Shown here: positions 17,531 through 25,230 of the stretch, piece after piece
How the letters are laid out: each line of letters starts with the position of its first letter
Numbering within the stretch: the first letter of the stretch is position 1
Assembly (NCBI RefSeq): GCF_014203645.1
Contig: NZ_JACHJL010000028.1
Coordinates: 21,498-85,497 of the forward strand
Length of the DNA stretch: 64,000 bases
Reading direction: 5' to 3'
Source: Streptomyces zagrosensis
GTDB lineage: Bacteria; Actinomycetota; Actinomycetes; Streptomycetales; Streptomycetaceae
The notes under the pieces: model-generated
What the model saw: only the letters and a program-made list of their open reading frames with translations
Databases searched by the model: none
Told to the model about the DNA's origin: nothing
Program-made: the position numbers and the translations under genes

Positions 17531-18031
17531 ATGAGCACCATCACCCGAAACCAAAAGCGCACCACCACCTCCCCGCAGCCGCCCCAGGCTTCGACCAGCC
17601 AGCACGCCGACCAACACACCGCTCCCCACGCCGACCCACACACCGCGTCAGGTGCGCGCACCGAGCAGCCCACCGGCCCCCACGCCGAGCAGCCCACGCA
17701 GGCACCCGCTACCGACGCTGCCCACGGCACCGCGCCCACGGCCAACTCCACCAGCGCAAGCGCGACCAAGAGCCAGCGCAAGCGCATCGACCGCCCGCGC
17801 GACGCCAACGGCATGGCAGTGGCCTCGTTCGTCCTCGGCCTGGTCGGCCTGCTGGTCTTCAACCTGGTCCTCGGCCCCTGCGCGATCGCACTGGCTACCG
17901 TCGCCCTCATCCGAGGCACCGAACGCAAGGGCCGCGCCCTGCTCGGCCTCACCCTGGGCGTGGCAGACCTGATAGTCCTGATCACACTCATCACCGCAAA
18001 CGACACGGTGACCTGGCAGTTCGGCGGCTAA
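17531..18031 (+). CDS. DUF4190 domain membrane protein
   Basis: This 166-residue protein starts at ATG 17531, with AAAGGAG 8 bases upstream. The first 95 residues are hydrophilic and rich in Thr, Gln, His and Pro. They are followed by the DUF4190 pattern: MAVASFVLGLVGLLVFNLVL, then CAIALATVALIRGTERKGRA and LLGLTLGVADLIVLITLI. It is a small two- or three-helix membrane protein, probably transcribed with the 52-aa gene. Its role is unknown. Confidence 0.75.
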   Translation: MSTITRNQKRTTTSPQPPQASTSQHADQHTAPHADPHTASGARTEQPTGPHAEQPTQAPATDAAHGTAPTANSTSASATKSQRKRIDRPRDANGMAVASFVLGLVGLLVFNLVLGPCAIALATVALIRGTERKGRALLGLTLGVADLIVLITLITANDTVTWQFGG

Positions 18032-18221
18032 CCAACGAGCGAGCCCCCGGGACGCGCCCCGCGCCCCCGGCCCGCCTCCTCGGTCTGCCCCCTGCCCCCG
18101 CCCCCCACCCCGCGAACACCCCCCATCCGCTACCCTGTCTTGGGCCGCCTTCACCGACGGCCCAGGCCACCATGCGGAGACCACCACCGATCTCACCCGA
18201 GACCGAGGTCCCTCACGGCCC

Positions 18222-18294
18222 GCCTCCGTAGCTCAGGGGATAGAGCACCGCTCTCCTAAAGCGGGTGCCGCAGGTTCGAATCCTGCCGGGGGCA
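18222..18294 (+). tRNA. tRNA-Arg (anticodon CCT)
   Basis: The cloverleaf is complete. Acceptor GCCTCCG (18222-18228) pairs with CGGGGGC (18287-18293) and A is the discriminator base. The D arm AGCTCAGGGGATAGAGC is present, the anticodon loop CTCCTAA carries CCT, and the T arm holds GGTTCGAATCC. CCA is not encoded. Arg tRNA 3' ends are common integration sites for actinomycete elements, and a dead integrase lies 550 bases downstream. Confidence 0.95.
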
Positions 18295-18314
18295 CGCTTA
18301 AGTAGCAGGTCAAA

Positions 18315-18344
18315 GGCCCTGTCGCCCGCTGGGGCGACAGGGCC
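18315..18344 (+). terminator. Terminator after tRNA-Arg
   Basis: GGCCCTGTCGCCC (18315-18327) pairs perfectly with 18332-18344 over 13 bp around a 4-base loop, 20 bases after the tRNA. Confidence 0.8.
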
Positions 18345-18353
18345 TCTGCCGTC

Positions 18354-18374
18354 CGGCACGGATTTAGCACACAC
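18354..18374. repeat. Left copy of imperfect direct repeat flanking the 117-aa gene
   Basis: CGGCACGGAT followed by an AG-CACACA tail recurs at 18823-18843 (CGGCACGGATCAGGCACACA). The two copies bracket the 117-aa gene next to the integrase relic, so they may be element boundaries. Confidence 0.5.
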
Positions 18375-18408
18375 GAGATGTGCGCCGAGGGTGGGGAGCT
18401 GTACCGCG

Positions 18409-18762
18409 ATGCCCGCTAAGGACGAACTGGCCAAGCGCCGTTACGACAACCTGGTCGACCGCCTGGAGACTCTGATGACGGCTTCACTGAAGCCTGGTTA
18501 CCAGGGTTACCACGGACAGCTGGCCCTGGGCAGTGACGATCTCGAAGAGATAGGCGGCCTCAAGGACGCACGACGTGTCGCGCGCGAGGCGGGCCGTCGT
18601 CTTGGCTGGCAGCCGAAGACCCAGCTCGTGGACGGACGCCTCTTCGTCTACGACGACCGTGAGGTACCCGAAGAGATCAGCCGTCTCGCAATGCGCGACG
18701 CCGCCGAGGCAATGGACGCCTTCATGCGGCCGTACCTGAACCGGGCCCCGCGGAACAGCTGA
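18409..18762 (+). CDS. Hypothetical protein (117 aa)
   Basis: This is a charged, probably helical soluble protein beginning PAKDELAKRRYDNLVDRLET and ending DAAEAMDAFMRPYLNRAP. I do not recognise a domain. It starts at ATG 18409 with GGGGAG about 11 bases upstream, and its codon bias is slightly less extreme than that of its neighbours. It sits between the tRNA-Arg terminator and the integrase relic, inside a pair of imperfect direct repeats, so it may be cargo of the eroded element. Confidence 0.6.
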   Translation: MPAKDELAKRRYDNLVDRLETLMTASLKPGYQGYHGQLALGSDDLEEIGGLKDARRVAREAGRRLGWQPKTQLVDGRLFVYDDREVPEEISRLAMRDAAEAMDAFMRPYLNRAPRNS

Positions 18763-18822
18763 GCGGCACCCTGCCGTCAGGTGCCGCCCCTGCCTGTCTG
18801 ACGGGCAGCACCTAGCTGGCAT

Positions 18823-18843
18823 CGGCACGGATCAGGCACACAT
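18823..18843. repeat. Right copy of imperfect direct repeat
   Basis: This is the partner of 18354-18374: CGGCACGGAT is identical over 10 bases and then diverges slightly. It abuts the stop codon of the integrase relic. Confidence 0.5.
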
Positions 18844-19190
18844 CACGCTGCGGCGTCCTCCAGGTCCGCCACCGCCTCGGCGCCCTTGCGGGCCTTCCTC
18901 TCAGCCTTCTCCAACTTGGCCTTTGCCTTGGCCAGTTGCTTCGCCCGACGCTTGTGCATCTTCTTCGAGACCTCGTCGAGACGGTCGGGGAAGAGATGGC
19001 CCTACGTGTCCAGCGTCAGCGTCGCCGACTTGTGGCCAAGCATCGTCTGGACGACGTTGACGTCCGCGCCGCTGGCGATGGCGAGCGAGGCCGCCGTGTG
19101 GCGCAGTTTGTGCGGGGTGAGCTTGAGCTGGCCGAGGCCCGTCTTGGTGACCGCCGGGGCGAAGAACCGCTGGCCCTCTGGGGCGCACTA
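18843..19190 (-). pseudogene. Tyrosine integrase C-terminal relic with stop at the catalytic tyrosine
   Basis: The minus strand reads APEGQRFFAPAVTKTGLGQL, KLTPHKLRHTAASLAIASGA and DVNVVQTMLGHKSATLTLDT, then a TAG, then GHLFPDRLDEVSKKMHKR and a lysine-rich tail. HKLRHTA carries the RHxxR/H-box residues and LGHKS the next conserved histidine. Intact family members have LDTYGHLF, where Y is the nucleophile; here that codon is TAG (19004-19002). The N-terminal two thirds of the gene are missing and a stop closes the frame near 19190. It cannot make an active recombinase. Confidence 0.88.
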
Positions 19191-19548
19191 CCCTCGCTCG
19201 GCCCGCGACCGGGTTGGTCGCGGGCCCTTGCGCGTGCCTGGGTGCGGCGGCGCTGATGCTGCACAAGGGGTGCGGTACAGATCGGTCACTAATCGCTTAC
19301 TCAAGCAGGAACCAGCAGGTCAGAGCCGCGAATGCTCACACTGGTCATGCTCTCCTCCGCCGACGTCGGCGCACCACCCAGCGTTTTACCTGTTGCGTTT
19401 ATTTCGTTTATTGCGAATACTGGACAACGATAGACACCGCCAGACAACGGCCAAGCCGCCACCGTCACCCACACCGCCACCCCACACCGACCGTCAAGCG
19501 ACACCTCATAGGCGACGCCCAACCCGCCAGACCACCAAGGGGCGCACC
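19191..19548. other. AT-richer intergenic region upstream of the toxin-antitoxin pair
   Basis: No gene is supported. The low-GC patch at 19380-19430 includes a tandem 9-bp [GT]CGTTTATT repeat (19395-19412) and is the likely promoter/operator of the antitoxin-toxin operon. Confidence 0.5.
19395..19412. promoter_or_regulatory. Tandem 9-bp repeat, possible antitoxin operator
   Basis: GCGTTTATT (19395-19403) is followed immediately by TCGTTTATT (19404-19412), then TTGC/GCGAATA-like sequence. HTH antitoxins commonly bind repeats in their own promoter. This is inference. Confidence 0.4.
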
Positions 19549-20010
19549 ATGACCAAGACCGACATCAGGCCGGTTCAACTGCCGGACGAGAAGAAGGCAA
19601 CCGCCAACCAGGCCCTCACTCGCGTCCGCAGCTACCTGACTGAGCATCAGGACCTCGGACAGATCCACGTCACCGTTCAGGACGAAACCGACCGCGAGCC
19701 ACTCACCCTCCCCAGGGAGGCTGTGGAGCTGCTCGCCACCCTGCTCGCCCACCTCGGCGCCGGCCGCGCCGTGTCCATCGTCCCCTCGGACGCAGAACTC
19801 ACCACCCAGCAGGCCGCGGACATGCTGAATGTCTCCCGGCCCTTCTTGATCGGCCTCCTCGACGCCGGGGAGATCGGTTACCGGACCGTCGGAACGCACC
19901 GCAGAATCACAGCCTCGTCCCTGCTGGAATACAAGCGACAAGACGACCATCGACGCCGCCAAGTGGCCGACGAGCTGACCCAGCTAGGACAAGAGATGGG
20001 ATTGATGTAG
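19549..20010 (+). CDS. Excisionase-type HTH protein, probable antitoxin
   Basis: This 153-residue protein has a C-terminal DNA-binding segment: ELTTQQAADMLNVSRPFLIG followed by LLDAGEIGYRTVGTHRRI and TASSLLEYKR. This is the HTH_17/excisionase (MerR-like) fold. The N-terminal half probably binds the toxin. ATG 19549 follows AAGGGG by about 8 bases. The PIN-domain gene begins 3 bases after its stop, which is the standard antitoxin-toxin order, so autorepression is expected. A plain excisionase is less likely given the toxin partner. Confidence 0.82.
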   Translation: MTKTDIRPVQLPDEKKATANQALTRVRSYLTEHQDLGQIHVTVQDETDREPLTLPREAVELLATLLAHLGAGRAVSIVPSDAELTTQQAADMLNVSRPFLIGLLDAGEIGYRTVGTHRRITASSLLEYKRQDDHRRRQVADELTQLGQEMGLM

Positions 20011-20013
20011 GCC

Positions 20014-20574
20014 ATGCCCTTCGTCGCCGTCTACGACGCCAACGTTCTATACCCCAGCACCCTCCGCGACGTACTCATACGCGTCGCGCAGGCCGGTCTG
20101 GTGCAGGCGAAGTGGACGGACCAGATCCTGGATGAGACGTTCCGGAATCTGAAAGCGAACCGGCCAGAGCTCAATCCGGATCATCTGGACAGGACACGCA
20201 GCCTGATGGTGGGTTCCATCCGCGACGTGCTGGTCAAGGGGTACGAGCCGCTCATCGACATGCTCGAGTTGCCCGACCCCGATGACCGGCACGTCTTGGC
20301 GGCCGCCATCAAAGCCCGCGCCCAAGTCATCGTCACATCCAACCTGAAGGACTTCCCGGCCGACCGACTCACCCCGTGGGATGTAGAGGCGGTACATCCT
20401 GACGTGTTTCTGGAGGCGCAGGTCGACCTGTCCTCCCAGGTCGTATATGCCACGCTTCAGCAAATCGCCGACAGCTGGAGGACCCCACCCAATGCCGTGG
20501 TCGCAGACGTCATAACGTCCTTGGAGCGCGAAGGGCTGGTCGCGGCAGTTGCAGCGCTGCGCGCGCTCACGTGA
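20014..20574 (+). CDS. PIN domain ribonuclease toxin
   Basis: This 186-residue protein has PIN-fold acidic residues that would bind Mg/Mn for RNA cleavage: D8 (VYDANVLYP), E41 (ILDETFRNL), D90/D91 (LPDPDDRHVLAAA) and D113 (TSNLKDFP). A longer C-terminal helical region follows the nuclease core. It is cotranscribed with the upstream HTH antitoxin. It lies in an eroded integrative element, where such pairs commonly act as maintenance modules. The RNA target is unknown. Confidence 0.87.
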   Translation: MPFVAVYDANVLYPSTLRDVLIRVAQAGLVQAKWTDQILDETFRNLKANRPELNPDHLDRTRSLMVGSIRDVLVKGYEPLIDMLELPDPDDRHVLAAAIKARAQVIVTSNLKDFPADRLTPWDVEAVHPDVFLEAQVDLSSQVVYATLQQIADSWRTPPNAVVADVITSLEREGLVAAVAALRALT

Positions 20575-20979
20575 GGCGGTTAAGGATCAGGCAACAGCAT
20601 CCTCGTAGGCTGCACGTAACGCGGAGGCATGGCAGGGGGCGACAGGTGAACGGGCCCGGTTATGGTCCCTGCCTGTACGACGATGCTCTGCTGGCCGCCT
20701 GATACAGAGTTGACTGTCGAGTCCATGCCTACAGGGTTCTCCATCACCACGCCCCCACTCGCAACAAGTCTCCGGCTACATATACACCGCGCGGGAGCGG
20801 GGAACTTGGCCTTAGGAACACACGCGCACGGCCCACGACTTGGATCGATTGATCACAGCAGGCTGCATGTAGCCTCGGCTGCTGGCACGGCAGGCTGTGC
20901 TTCAGCTGGCAGCCTGCCAGCTAGGCATCCGTACAGAACGCATTCAGCACACATGAGGCTGGGAACCCCCGTGAACATG
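20575..20979. other. Intergenic region between toxin gene and recombinase relic
   Basis: No gene is supported. GGATCAGGCA at about 20584-20594 echoes the direct repeat near 18823. A 19-bp hairpin lies at 20904-20922. The base composition is lower in GC than core regions. Confidence 0.45.
20904..20922. repeat. Perfect 9-bp-arm palindrome
   Basis: AGCTGGCAG-C-CTGCCAGCT is a perfect inverted repeat with a single central base. It could be a terminator of the toxin-antitoxin operon or a protein site. Confidence 0.6.
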
Positions 20980-21262
20980 CGAGAACTACAAGCTCCCCGG
21001 CACCGGTGAGATCGTCCCGCTGTCGTAGGTCGTGCCGTCCGACAGCGACGAGGAACGGCTGCCGCTCGTCAACCCGGGAATGGCCAGCATCCTGGCCACG
21101 ATCCGGGCCGAACGCCCCGCCGCGGAATACCGGGAGCCCACCGAGCAGGAGTGGCGCTACTTCCAGCAGCACTTCGAGATCCGCAAGGTCTCCCTGGGGA
21201 CCTGCGGACGGCCCTACGGGCCCCTGTATGCACGAACCGGCGGTCAAGGTCCGGGACGTTTG
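20980..21262 (+). pseudogene. Recombinase/integrase C-terminal relic
   Basis: The frame reads NYKLPGTGEIVPLS, a TAG stop, then SDSDEERLPLVNPGMASIL and AEYREPTEQEWRYFQQHFE, then IRKVSLGTCGRPYG. This resembles the C-terminal extension of large actinomycete tyrosine-type recombinases, whose GTCGRPYG is normally followed by a Cys/His cluster. Here that cluster (PCMHEPAVKV) is found one frame over and ends at 21262. One stop and one frameshift make it a relic of a second element, independent of the minus-strand integrase. Confidence 0.65.
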
Positions 21263-21361
21263 ACAGCTGCTTCTGGCATCAACGGCGGTGATCAGCCAGG
21301 GTCGGGGCGCCGTTTCGGCAACCGGTTCCCGTGGCTGTTGGGTAGACGCGCCCCATCAGGA

Positions 21362-21910
21362 TCAGGACTGCCGTCGAATCGCGGTGACGTCGAACTCCAG
21401 CGTGACCTTCGGGCTGATGAAAACAGTGGTTGCGGCGTTCCAGTTCACGCCCCAGTCGTTGCGGTTGATCGTGGTGCTGGCCCTGAAGCCGACCCGGAGG
21501 TTGCCCTGAGGGTCGTTTTCGCCGCCGGTCAATTCGACGTCCAGGGTGACCGGTTTGGCTACGCCGCGGGCGGTCAGGTCGCCGGTGAGCTTGTAGTGGG
21601 TTTCGTCTACCTGCTCCACCGTGGCCGAGGTGAAGGTGATGGCTGGGTGGTTGTCCAGGTCCAGGAACTTGCCGCGCAGCAGGTCGTCGCGCTGCCGGTT
21701 GTGGGTGTGGATGCTCTTCGCCTGGATCACCAGGCGTACACGGGACGTTGTCGGGTGGTCGCCGTTCAGGTGCACATCGCCCTCGAACTCCCCGAAGTGC
21801 CCGCGCACCCTGGTGGACATGGTGTGCCGCGCGACGAAGCCGATGCGGGTGTGCCCGGTATCGAGGGCATAGTTGCCGGTCAGGTCGCCGAGCCTGGTGG
21901 TGATCGGCAT
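21362..21910 (-). CDS. YceI family lipid-binding-like protein
   Basis: This 182-residue protein has the YceI lipocalin-like barrel pattern: LTGNYALDTGHTRIGFVARH, FGEFEGDVHL, VVQAKSIHT-type strands, LLRGKFLDLDNHPAITFTS, and YKLTGDLTARGVAKPVTLDV, ending FDVTAIRRQ. Family members bind polyisoprenoids or related lipids. No signal peptide is present, so it is a cytosolic variant. ATG 21910 has AAGGAG 9 bases upstream. It lies downstream of the AhpD-like gene on the same strand, separated by a large inverted repeat. Confidence 0.92.
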   Translation of the reverse strand: MPITTRLGDLTGNYALDTGHTRIGFVARHTMSTRVRGHFGEFEGDVHLNGDHPTTSRVRLVIQAKSIHTHNRQRDDLLRGKFLDLDNHPAITFTSATVEQVDETHYKLTGDLTARGVAKPVTLDVELTGGENDPQGNLRVGFRASTTINRNDWGVNWNAATTVFISPKVTLEFDVTAIRRQS

Positions 21911-21968
21911 GTGTGGTCACTCCTTGGGGGTGTGCGCAGCGTAGGTGAGACGACGTGTTCGCGCCGCG

Positions 21969-22018
21969 GTGGCCGGATATCGGATATCAGTTACCAGATA
22001 TCGGATATCCGGCCACCG
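21969..22018. repeat. 50-bp inverted repeat built from GATATC units
   Basis: The left arm GGTGGCCGGATATC-G-GATATC is mirrored on the right with one internal mismatch per arm and a loop of about 8 bases (AGTTACCA). GATATC occurs four times. It lies 59 bases upstream of the yceI start and 93 bases beyond the AhpD-like stop, so it may terminate one gene or regulate the other. Confidence 0.8.
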
Positions 22019-22110
22019 GCGGTTTCCGTGGGTCCGGCAGTGTGCCCTGGTCCCGTCCGGTGCCCTGCCCGTCTCCAACGGGGGCCGTCAGGGGTGAACA
22101 GGGCGGCTAG

Positions 22111-22584
22111 TCACCCGAACTGGCCGGGCTGGTAGTCGCCCGCGGGCCGCTGGGTGACGACGTTTAGGCGGTTGATGGCGTTGATGATGGCGATGAGCGA
22201 CAACAGGGCGGCGAGCTGGTCCTCGTCGTAGTGCTTGGCCGCGGTCGCCCAGACCTCGTCGGGCACGCCGCCGGCCGCGTCGGCGATGCGGGTGGCCTGC
22301 TCCGCCAGCTCCAGGGCTGCGCGCTCGGCGTCGGTGAAGACCGTCGCCTCCCGCCAGACGGCGACCAGGTTGACGCGCTGCGGGGTCTCCCCCGCGTGCA
22401 CGGCCTCCTTGGTGTGCATGTCCACGCAGAATCCGCAGCCATTGATTTGGCTGACGCGCAGCAGTACCAGTTCTCGTGTCGAGGGCGGCAGCGTTGAGTC
22501 CGCGACCGCCTTGCCCGCCATGACGATGTGCTTGAGAGATTTGGCCGACACTGGGTTGGCGAAGATGTCGAGACGGATTTCCAC
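22111..22584 (-). CDS. Carboxymuconolactone decarboxylase/AhpD-like protein
   Basis: This 157-residue protein has an AhpD-like core: MAGKAVADSTLPPSTRELVL, then QINGCGFCVDMHTKEA, where CGFC with H at +4 is the redox CxxC-H site. GTG 22584 follows AGGAGG by 8 bases. Such proteins act as alkylhydroperoxide reductase partners or decarboxylase-like redox enzymes. The gene is divergent from an ECF41 sigma gene. ECF41 factors are known to control neighbouring carboxymuconolactone decarboxylase, oxidoreductase or epimerase genes, so this is the probable main target. A matched ECF41-like promoter sits upstream. Confidence 0.9.
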   Translation of the reverse strand: MEIRLDIFANPVSAKSLKHIVMAGKAVADSTLPPSTRELVLLRVSQINGCGFCVDMHTKEAVHAGETPQRVNLVAVWREATVFTDAERAALELAEQATRIADAAGGVPDEVWATAAKHYDEDQLAALLSLIAIINAINRLNVVTQRPAGDYQPGQFG

Positions 22585-22641
22585 AGTGATGTCCTCCTGT
22601 TGGGCCGTTAGCGGGGACCGTGTTCGTCGTCCCAGCAGTAC

Positions 22642-22668
22642 GACGAGACAGGCCCGCTGAATGTGAGG
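22642..22668 (-). promoter_or_regulatory. ECF41-type promoter of the AhpD-like gene
   Basis: On the minus strand CCTCACA (22668-22662), 16 bases and CGTC (22645-22642). This resembles the known ECF41 promoter TGTCACA...CGTC (five of seven -35 bases match). It is the mirror image of the promoter on the other strand. Confidence 0.65.
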
Positions 22669-22679
22669 CGACGCGCCCA

Positions 22680-22706
22680 CCTCACATTTCGGCGGGCTGC
22701 CCCGTC
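22680..22706 (+). promoter_or_regulatory. ECF41-type autoregulatory promoter
   Basis: CCTCACA (22680-22686), a 16-base spacer and CGTC (22703-22706), identical in both hexamer-like elements and spacing to the minus-strand promoter. It precedes the ECF41 start GTG 22749 by about 40 bases. Confidence 0.65.
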
Positions 22707-22748
22707 GAAGTGGTGACGGCAGACGCAGTCAAAGGGAGCGGCGACACC

Positions 22749-23702
22749 GTGGAGAACCAGTTCGAACCAGCAGACGGCTCGCTCGATCCGAGCCTGAGCG
22801 CGATCATGAGCGAGCGGCGTCAGTTGATCAATCTCGCGTACCGGCTCCTCGGCTCCCTGGCTGACGCCGAGGACGTCGTACAGGAGACGTACACCCGCTG
22901 GTACGCCATGTCGCCGCAGCAGCAAAAGGCCATCGAGGCTCCGGGCGGCTGGCTGACGAAGGTCGCGAGCCGCATCTGTCTCGATCAGCTCGGCTCAGCA
23001 CGGGCCCGGCGCGAGCGCTATGTGGGCGAATGGATTCCGGAGCCGCTGCCCGACTCCGTGGACTGGACCGGCGGACGGCCAGGTGGCAGGACGGGCGACC
23101 CAGCCGACCACGTCACTCTCGACGAGTCGATCACCATGGCCTTCCTCATCGTGCTCGAATCGATGACCCCGGCCGAACGGGTCGCATTTGTCCTTCATGA
23201 CGTTTTTCGTTACTCGTTCGCCGAAGTGGCCGACATCGTCGGCCGTACGCCGGCGGCCTGCCGCCAGTTGGCCTCCTCGGCCCGTCGTCGTCTCCGCGCC
23301 TCGCACACTCCTGCGACGGCGACTGCGACTGCGACCGCGACCGCCCAACACGCCGGTGTCATCGGGGAGTTCAAGCAGGCATGGGCCGCCAAAGACATTG
23401 ACGCCCTCGTCAGCCTTCTCGACCCCGGCGTCACCGCGATCGGCGATGGAGGTGGCCTCGTCAGCGCCGCGCTCCGCCCGATCGAAGGCAGCGAGCACGT
23501 CGCGCGCTACCTCGTCGATCTCGCCGGCGAGGTACCCAACCTGGCGATGTTGGAGCGTACGGTCAACGGCCAGCCCGGCCTGGTGCTTCAGATGGACGAT
23601 GTCGCCGTGGCGGTGATGTCGTTCGGCGTCAGCAACGACCGGATCACCCACATCTGGGGAGTACGGAACCCTGAGAAGCTACGGCTATGGACGACGGGCT
23701 GA
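22749..23702 (+). CDS. sigJ: ECF41 group sigma factor (SigJ-like) with fused SnoaL-like domain
   Basis: This 317-residue ECF sigma factor has region 2 (RRQLINLAYRLLGSLADAED, VVQETYTRWY), a linker with WIPEP (the ECF41 W-x-PEP signature), region 4 (LTPAERVAFVLHDVFRYSF-type HTH, then EVADIVGRTPAACRQLASSA) and a C-terminal SnoaL/NTF2-like domain containing DGGG, the ECF41 regulatory motif. No anti-sigma gene is adjacent, as expected, because the fused domain modulates activity. A Thr-Ala repeat joins region 4 to the regulatory domain. GTG 22749 follows AAAGGGAG. Divergence from an AhpD-like gene fits the group. Confidence 0.93.
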   Translation: MENQFEPADGSLDPSLSAIMSERRQLINLAYRLLGSLADAEDVVQETYTRWYAMSPQQQKAIEAPGGWLTKVASRICLDQLGSARARRERYVGEWIPEPLPDSVDWTGGRPGGRTGDPADHVTLDESITMAFLIVLESMTPAERVAFVLHDVFRYSFAEVADIVGRTPAACRQLASSARRRLRASHTPATATATATATAQHAGVIGEFKQAWAAKDIDALVSLLDPGVTAIGDGGGLVSAALRPIEGSEHVARYLVDLAGEVPNLAMLERTVNGQPGLVLQMDDVAVAVMSFGVSNDRITHIWGVRNPEKLRLWTTG

Positions 23703-23833
23703 CGTGAACTGACCGACAACGGGCGTGTGCGAGGGCGCCGACGCCGGGAACGGAGTTCGACTCGGTGTTCGCGGCGGCGGCCCGGGCGTTTCGCGAACAT
23801 CCCGGTCATGCCCTCGTACGACGTCGGCCCTCG

Positions 23834-25228
23834 CTACGGCGTCGCTGACGCCCCGTTCGTGAACGTCTTGCTCCGCATGAGGAACTCGCCGAGGTAGCCG
23901 TCGTGCGGCAGGCCGGGTACCAATACATGGGTCGGGTGGTCGCCGACGTGGAGGTTGCGGATGGTCGGTTCGTCGAGTAGGTGCCCAACCAGGTCGTGAT
24001 CGGACGTGAGAGCGGTGAGCACCATCGTGTTGCGCAGCGGGGCGACGCCATCGGTCCGACTCCATGGTGCGATCCACACACAGGGGAACGGCAGCTCCAG
24101 GCGTGCCTGCGGGGCGTCGGCGCGGTCCAGTTGGAATACCGCCGGACGCAGCACCGCGGCTCCGCGGTCGGGTTCGTCGAGTTCGGCGACGATGGTTTCA
24201 CCGCCGAGCCACGCCGTGACGCCAGCGGCCTGCGAGTGCACGAACTTCTCCAGGTTCCGTGCGGCGTCCAGTTGCCAGACCGGCAGTACGGCCCGGCTGC
24301 TTTGCGGTGGCAGTGAGGGCAGGCCGGCCAGCCGTTCGGCGACGGCCGCGGCCACCGGCCCCGGGTCCCCCTCGACGAAGACGGCTGTGGTGTTCACACA
24401 TCCGGCGCCGGCCTGCTGGCTGATCGAGTCCACGATCGTGTCGAGGTGCCGCGTGAAGTCGGTGTCTGCGGTGATCAGGATCTTGGCCCGACCGGGGCCG
24501 TGGGGCAACACGGTGTTGCTGGCCCGGTACTTGTTCAGCACGGCGTCGCCGCCGTAGACCATGGCCAGGTCGGCGCCGGCGACCAGTTCGTCGGCGACGC
24601 TGTGGTCGGTGGGCAGCAGGATAACGCGATCCGTGCCGAACCCAGCCTCATGCAGGGCGGTGACCAGCCGGTGTGCGCTCAGTGGTTCGCGTCGCGAGGG
24701 CCGTACCGCGACGCGGTAGCCGAGTGCGAGCGCCTCCGCCCACTGCACGTGTATCCCGGGGTGGTTGCCGGCGGTGAGCACGGCGAATACATCGCCGCGC
24801 CGCATCCACCGCGCGGCGCTGGCACCGTGTGCCGCGTCCCTGCTGCCACGCGGTCGGGCCTGGCCGGCCGAACCGTACGCACCGGCCAGGCCCGTCGCGG
24901 TGGTGCTGGTGACCTCCCGCACGACGGAGATCGGCAGACCGCTCACCCGGGCAACAGCGTGCTCGTACTGTTCGACGGACAACCCGTTGAGGGTGGCGGT
25001 GGCGAATAACCGGCCCGCCTCGGCCAGTGCCGGTATCCGTTCGTCCAGCGGTTGCGTCTGCGCCCGCCGCAACGCCGCCAGGCTGCGCCGCACGTACAAC
25101 CGCGGCACCATGCTCAGCTCGGCGACTGGCCGACCGGTGACGTCGGTGATGACTTCCTTCGCCTGCGCCCGATAGGGCCCGTTGGGGCCAAGGGCGTCGA
25201 GGTGGACCAGTGCGGAAGAGTCGGTCAC
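23834..25228 (-). CDS. LuxC/EhpG-like acyl-CoA (acyl-adenylate) reductase, aldehyde dehydrogenase superfamily
   Basis: This 464-residue protein has an NAD(P)-binding part (FAVLTAGNHPGIHVQWAEAL, GYRVAVRPSRREPLSAHRLV) and a catalytic segment QQAGAGCVNTTAVFVEG, in which C277 is the expected thiol that forms a thioester before hydride transfer. LuxC-type enzymes reduce activated acyl groups to aldehydes. EhpG, of phenazine (griseoluteic acid) biosynthesis, is a related partner of the adenylating enzyme EhpF. The GTG start lies only 2 bases after the stop of the aminotransferase-ligase fusion gene, so the two are translationally coupled. The carboxylate substrate is unknown. Confidence 0.75.
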   Translation of the reverse strand: MTDSSALVHLDALGPNGPYRAQAKEVITDVTGRPVAELSMVPRLYVRRSLAALRRAQTQPLDERIPALAEAGRLFATATLNGLSVEQYEHAVARVSGLPISVVREVTSTTATGLAGAYGSAGQARPRGSRDAAHGASAARWMRRGDVFAVLTAGNHPGIHVQWAEALALGYRVAVRPSRREPLSAHRLVTALHEAGFGTDRVILLPTDHSVADELVAGADLAMVYGGDAVLNKYRASNTVLPHGPGRAKILITADTDFTRHLDTIVDSISQQAGAGCVNTTAVFVEGDPGPVAAAVAERLAGLPSLPPQSSRAVLPVWQLDAARNLEKFVHSQAAGVTAWLGGETIVAELDEPDRGAAVLRPAVFQLDRADAPQARLELPFPCVWIAPWSRTDGVAPLRNTMVLTALTSDHDLVGHLLDEPTIRNLHVGDHPTHVLVPGLPHDGYLGEFLMRSKTFTNGASATP

Positions 25229-25230
25229 CG

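Noticed and set aside
18222..21300. A full att-site duplication of the tRNA-Arg 3' end
   Set aside because: I found no second copy of the tRNA T-arm/acceptor sequence downstream, so element boundaries cannot be set.
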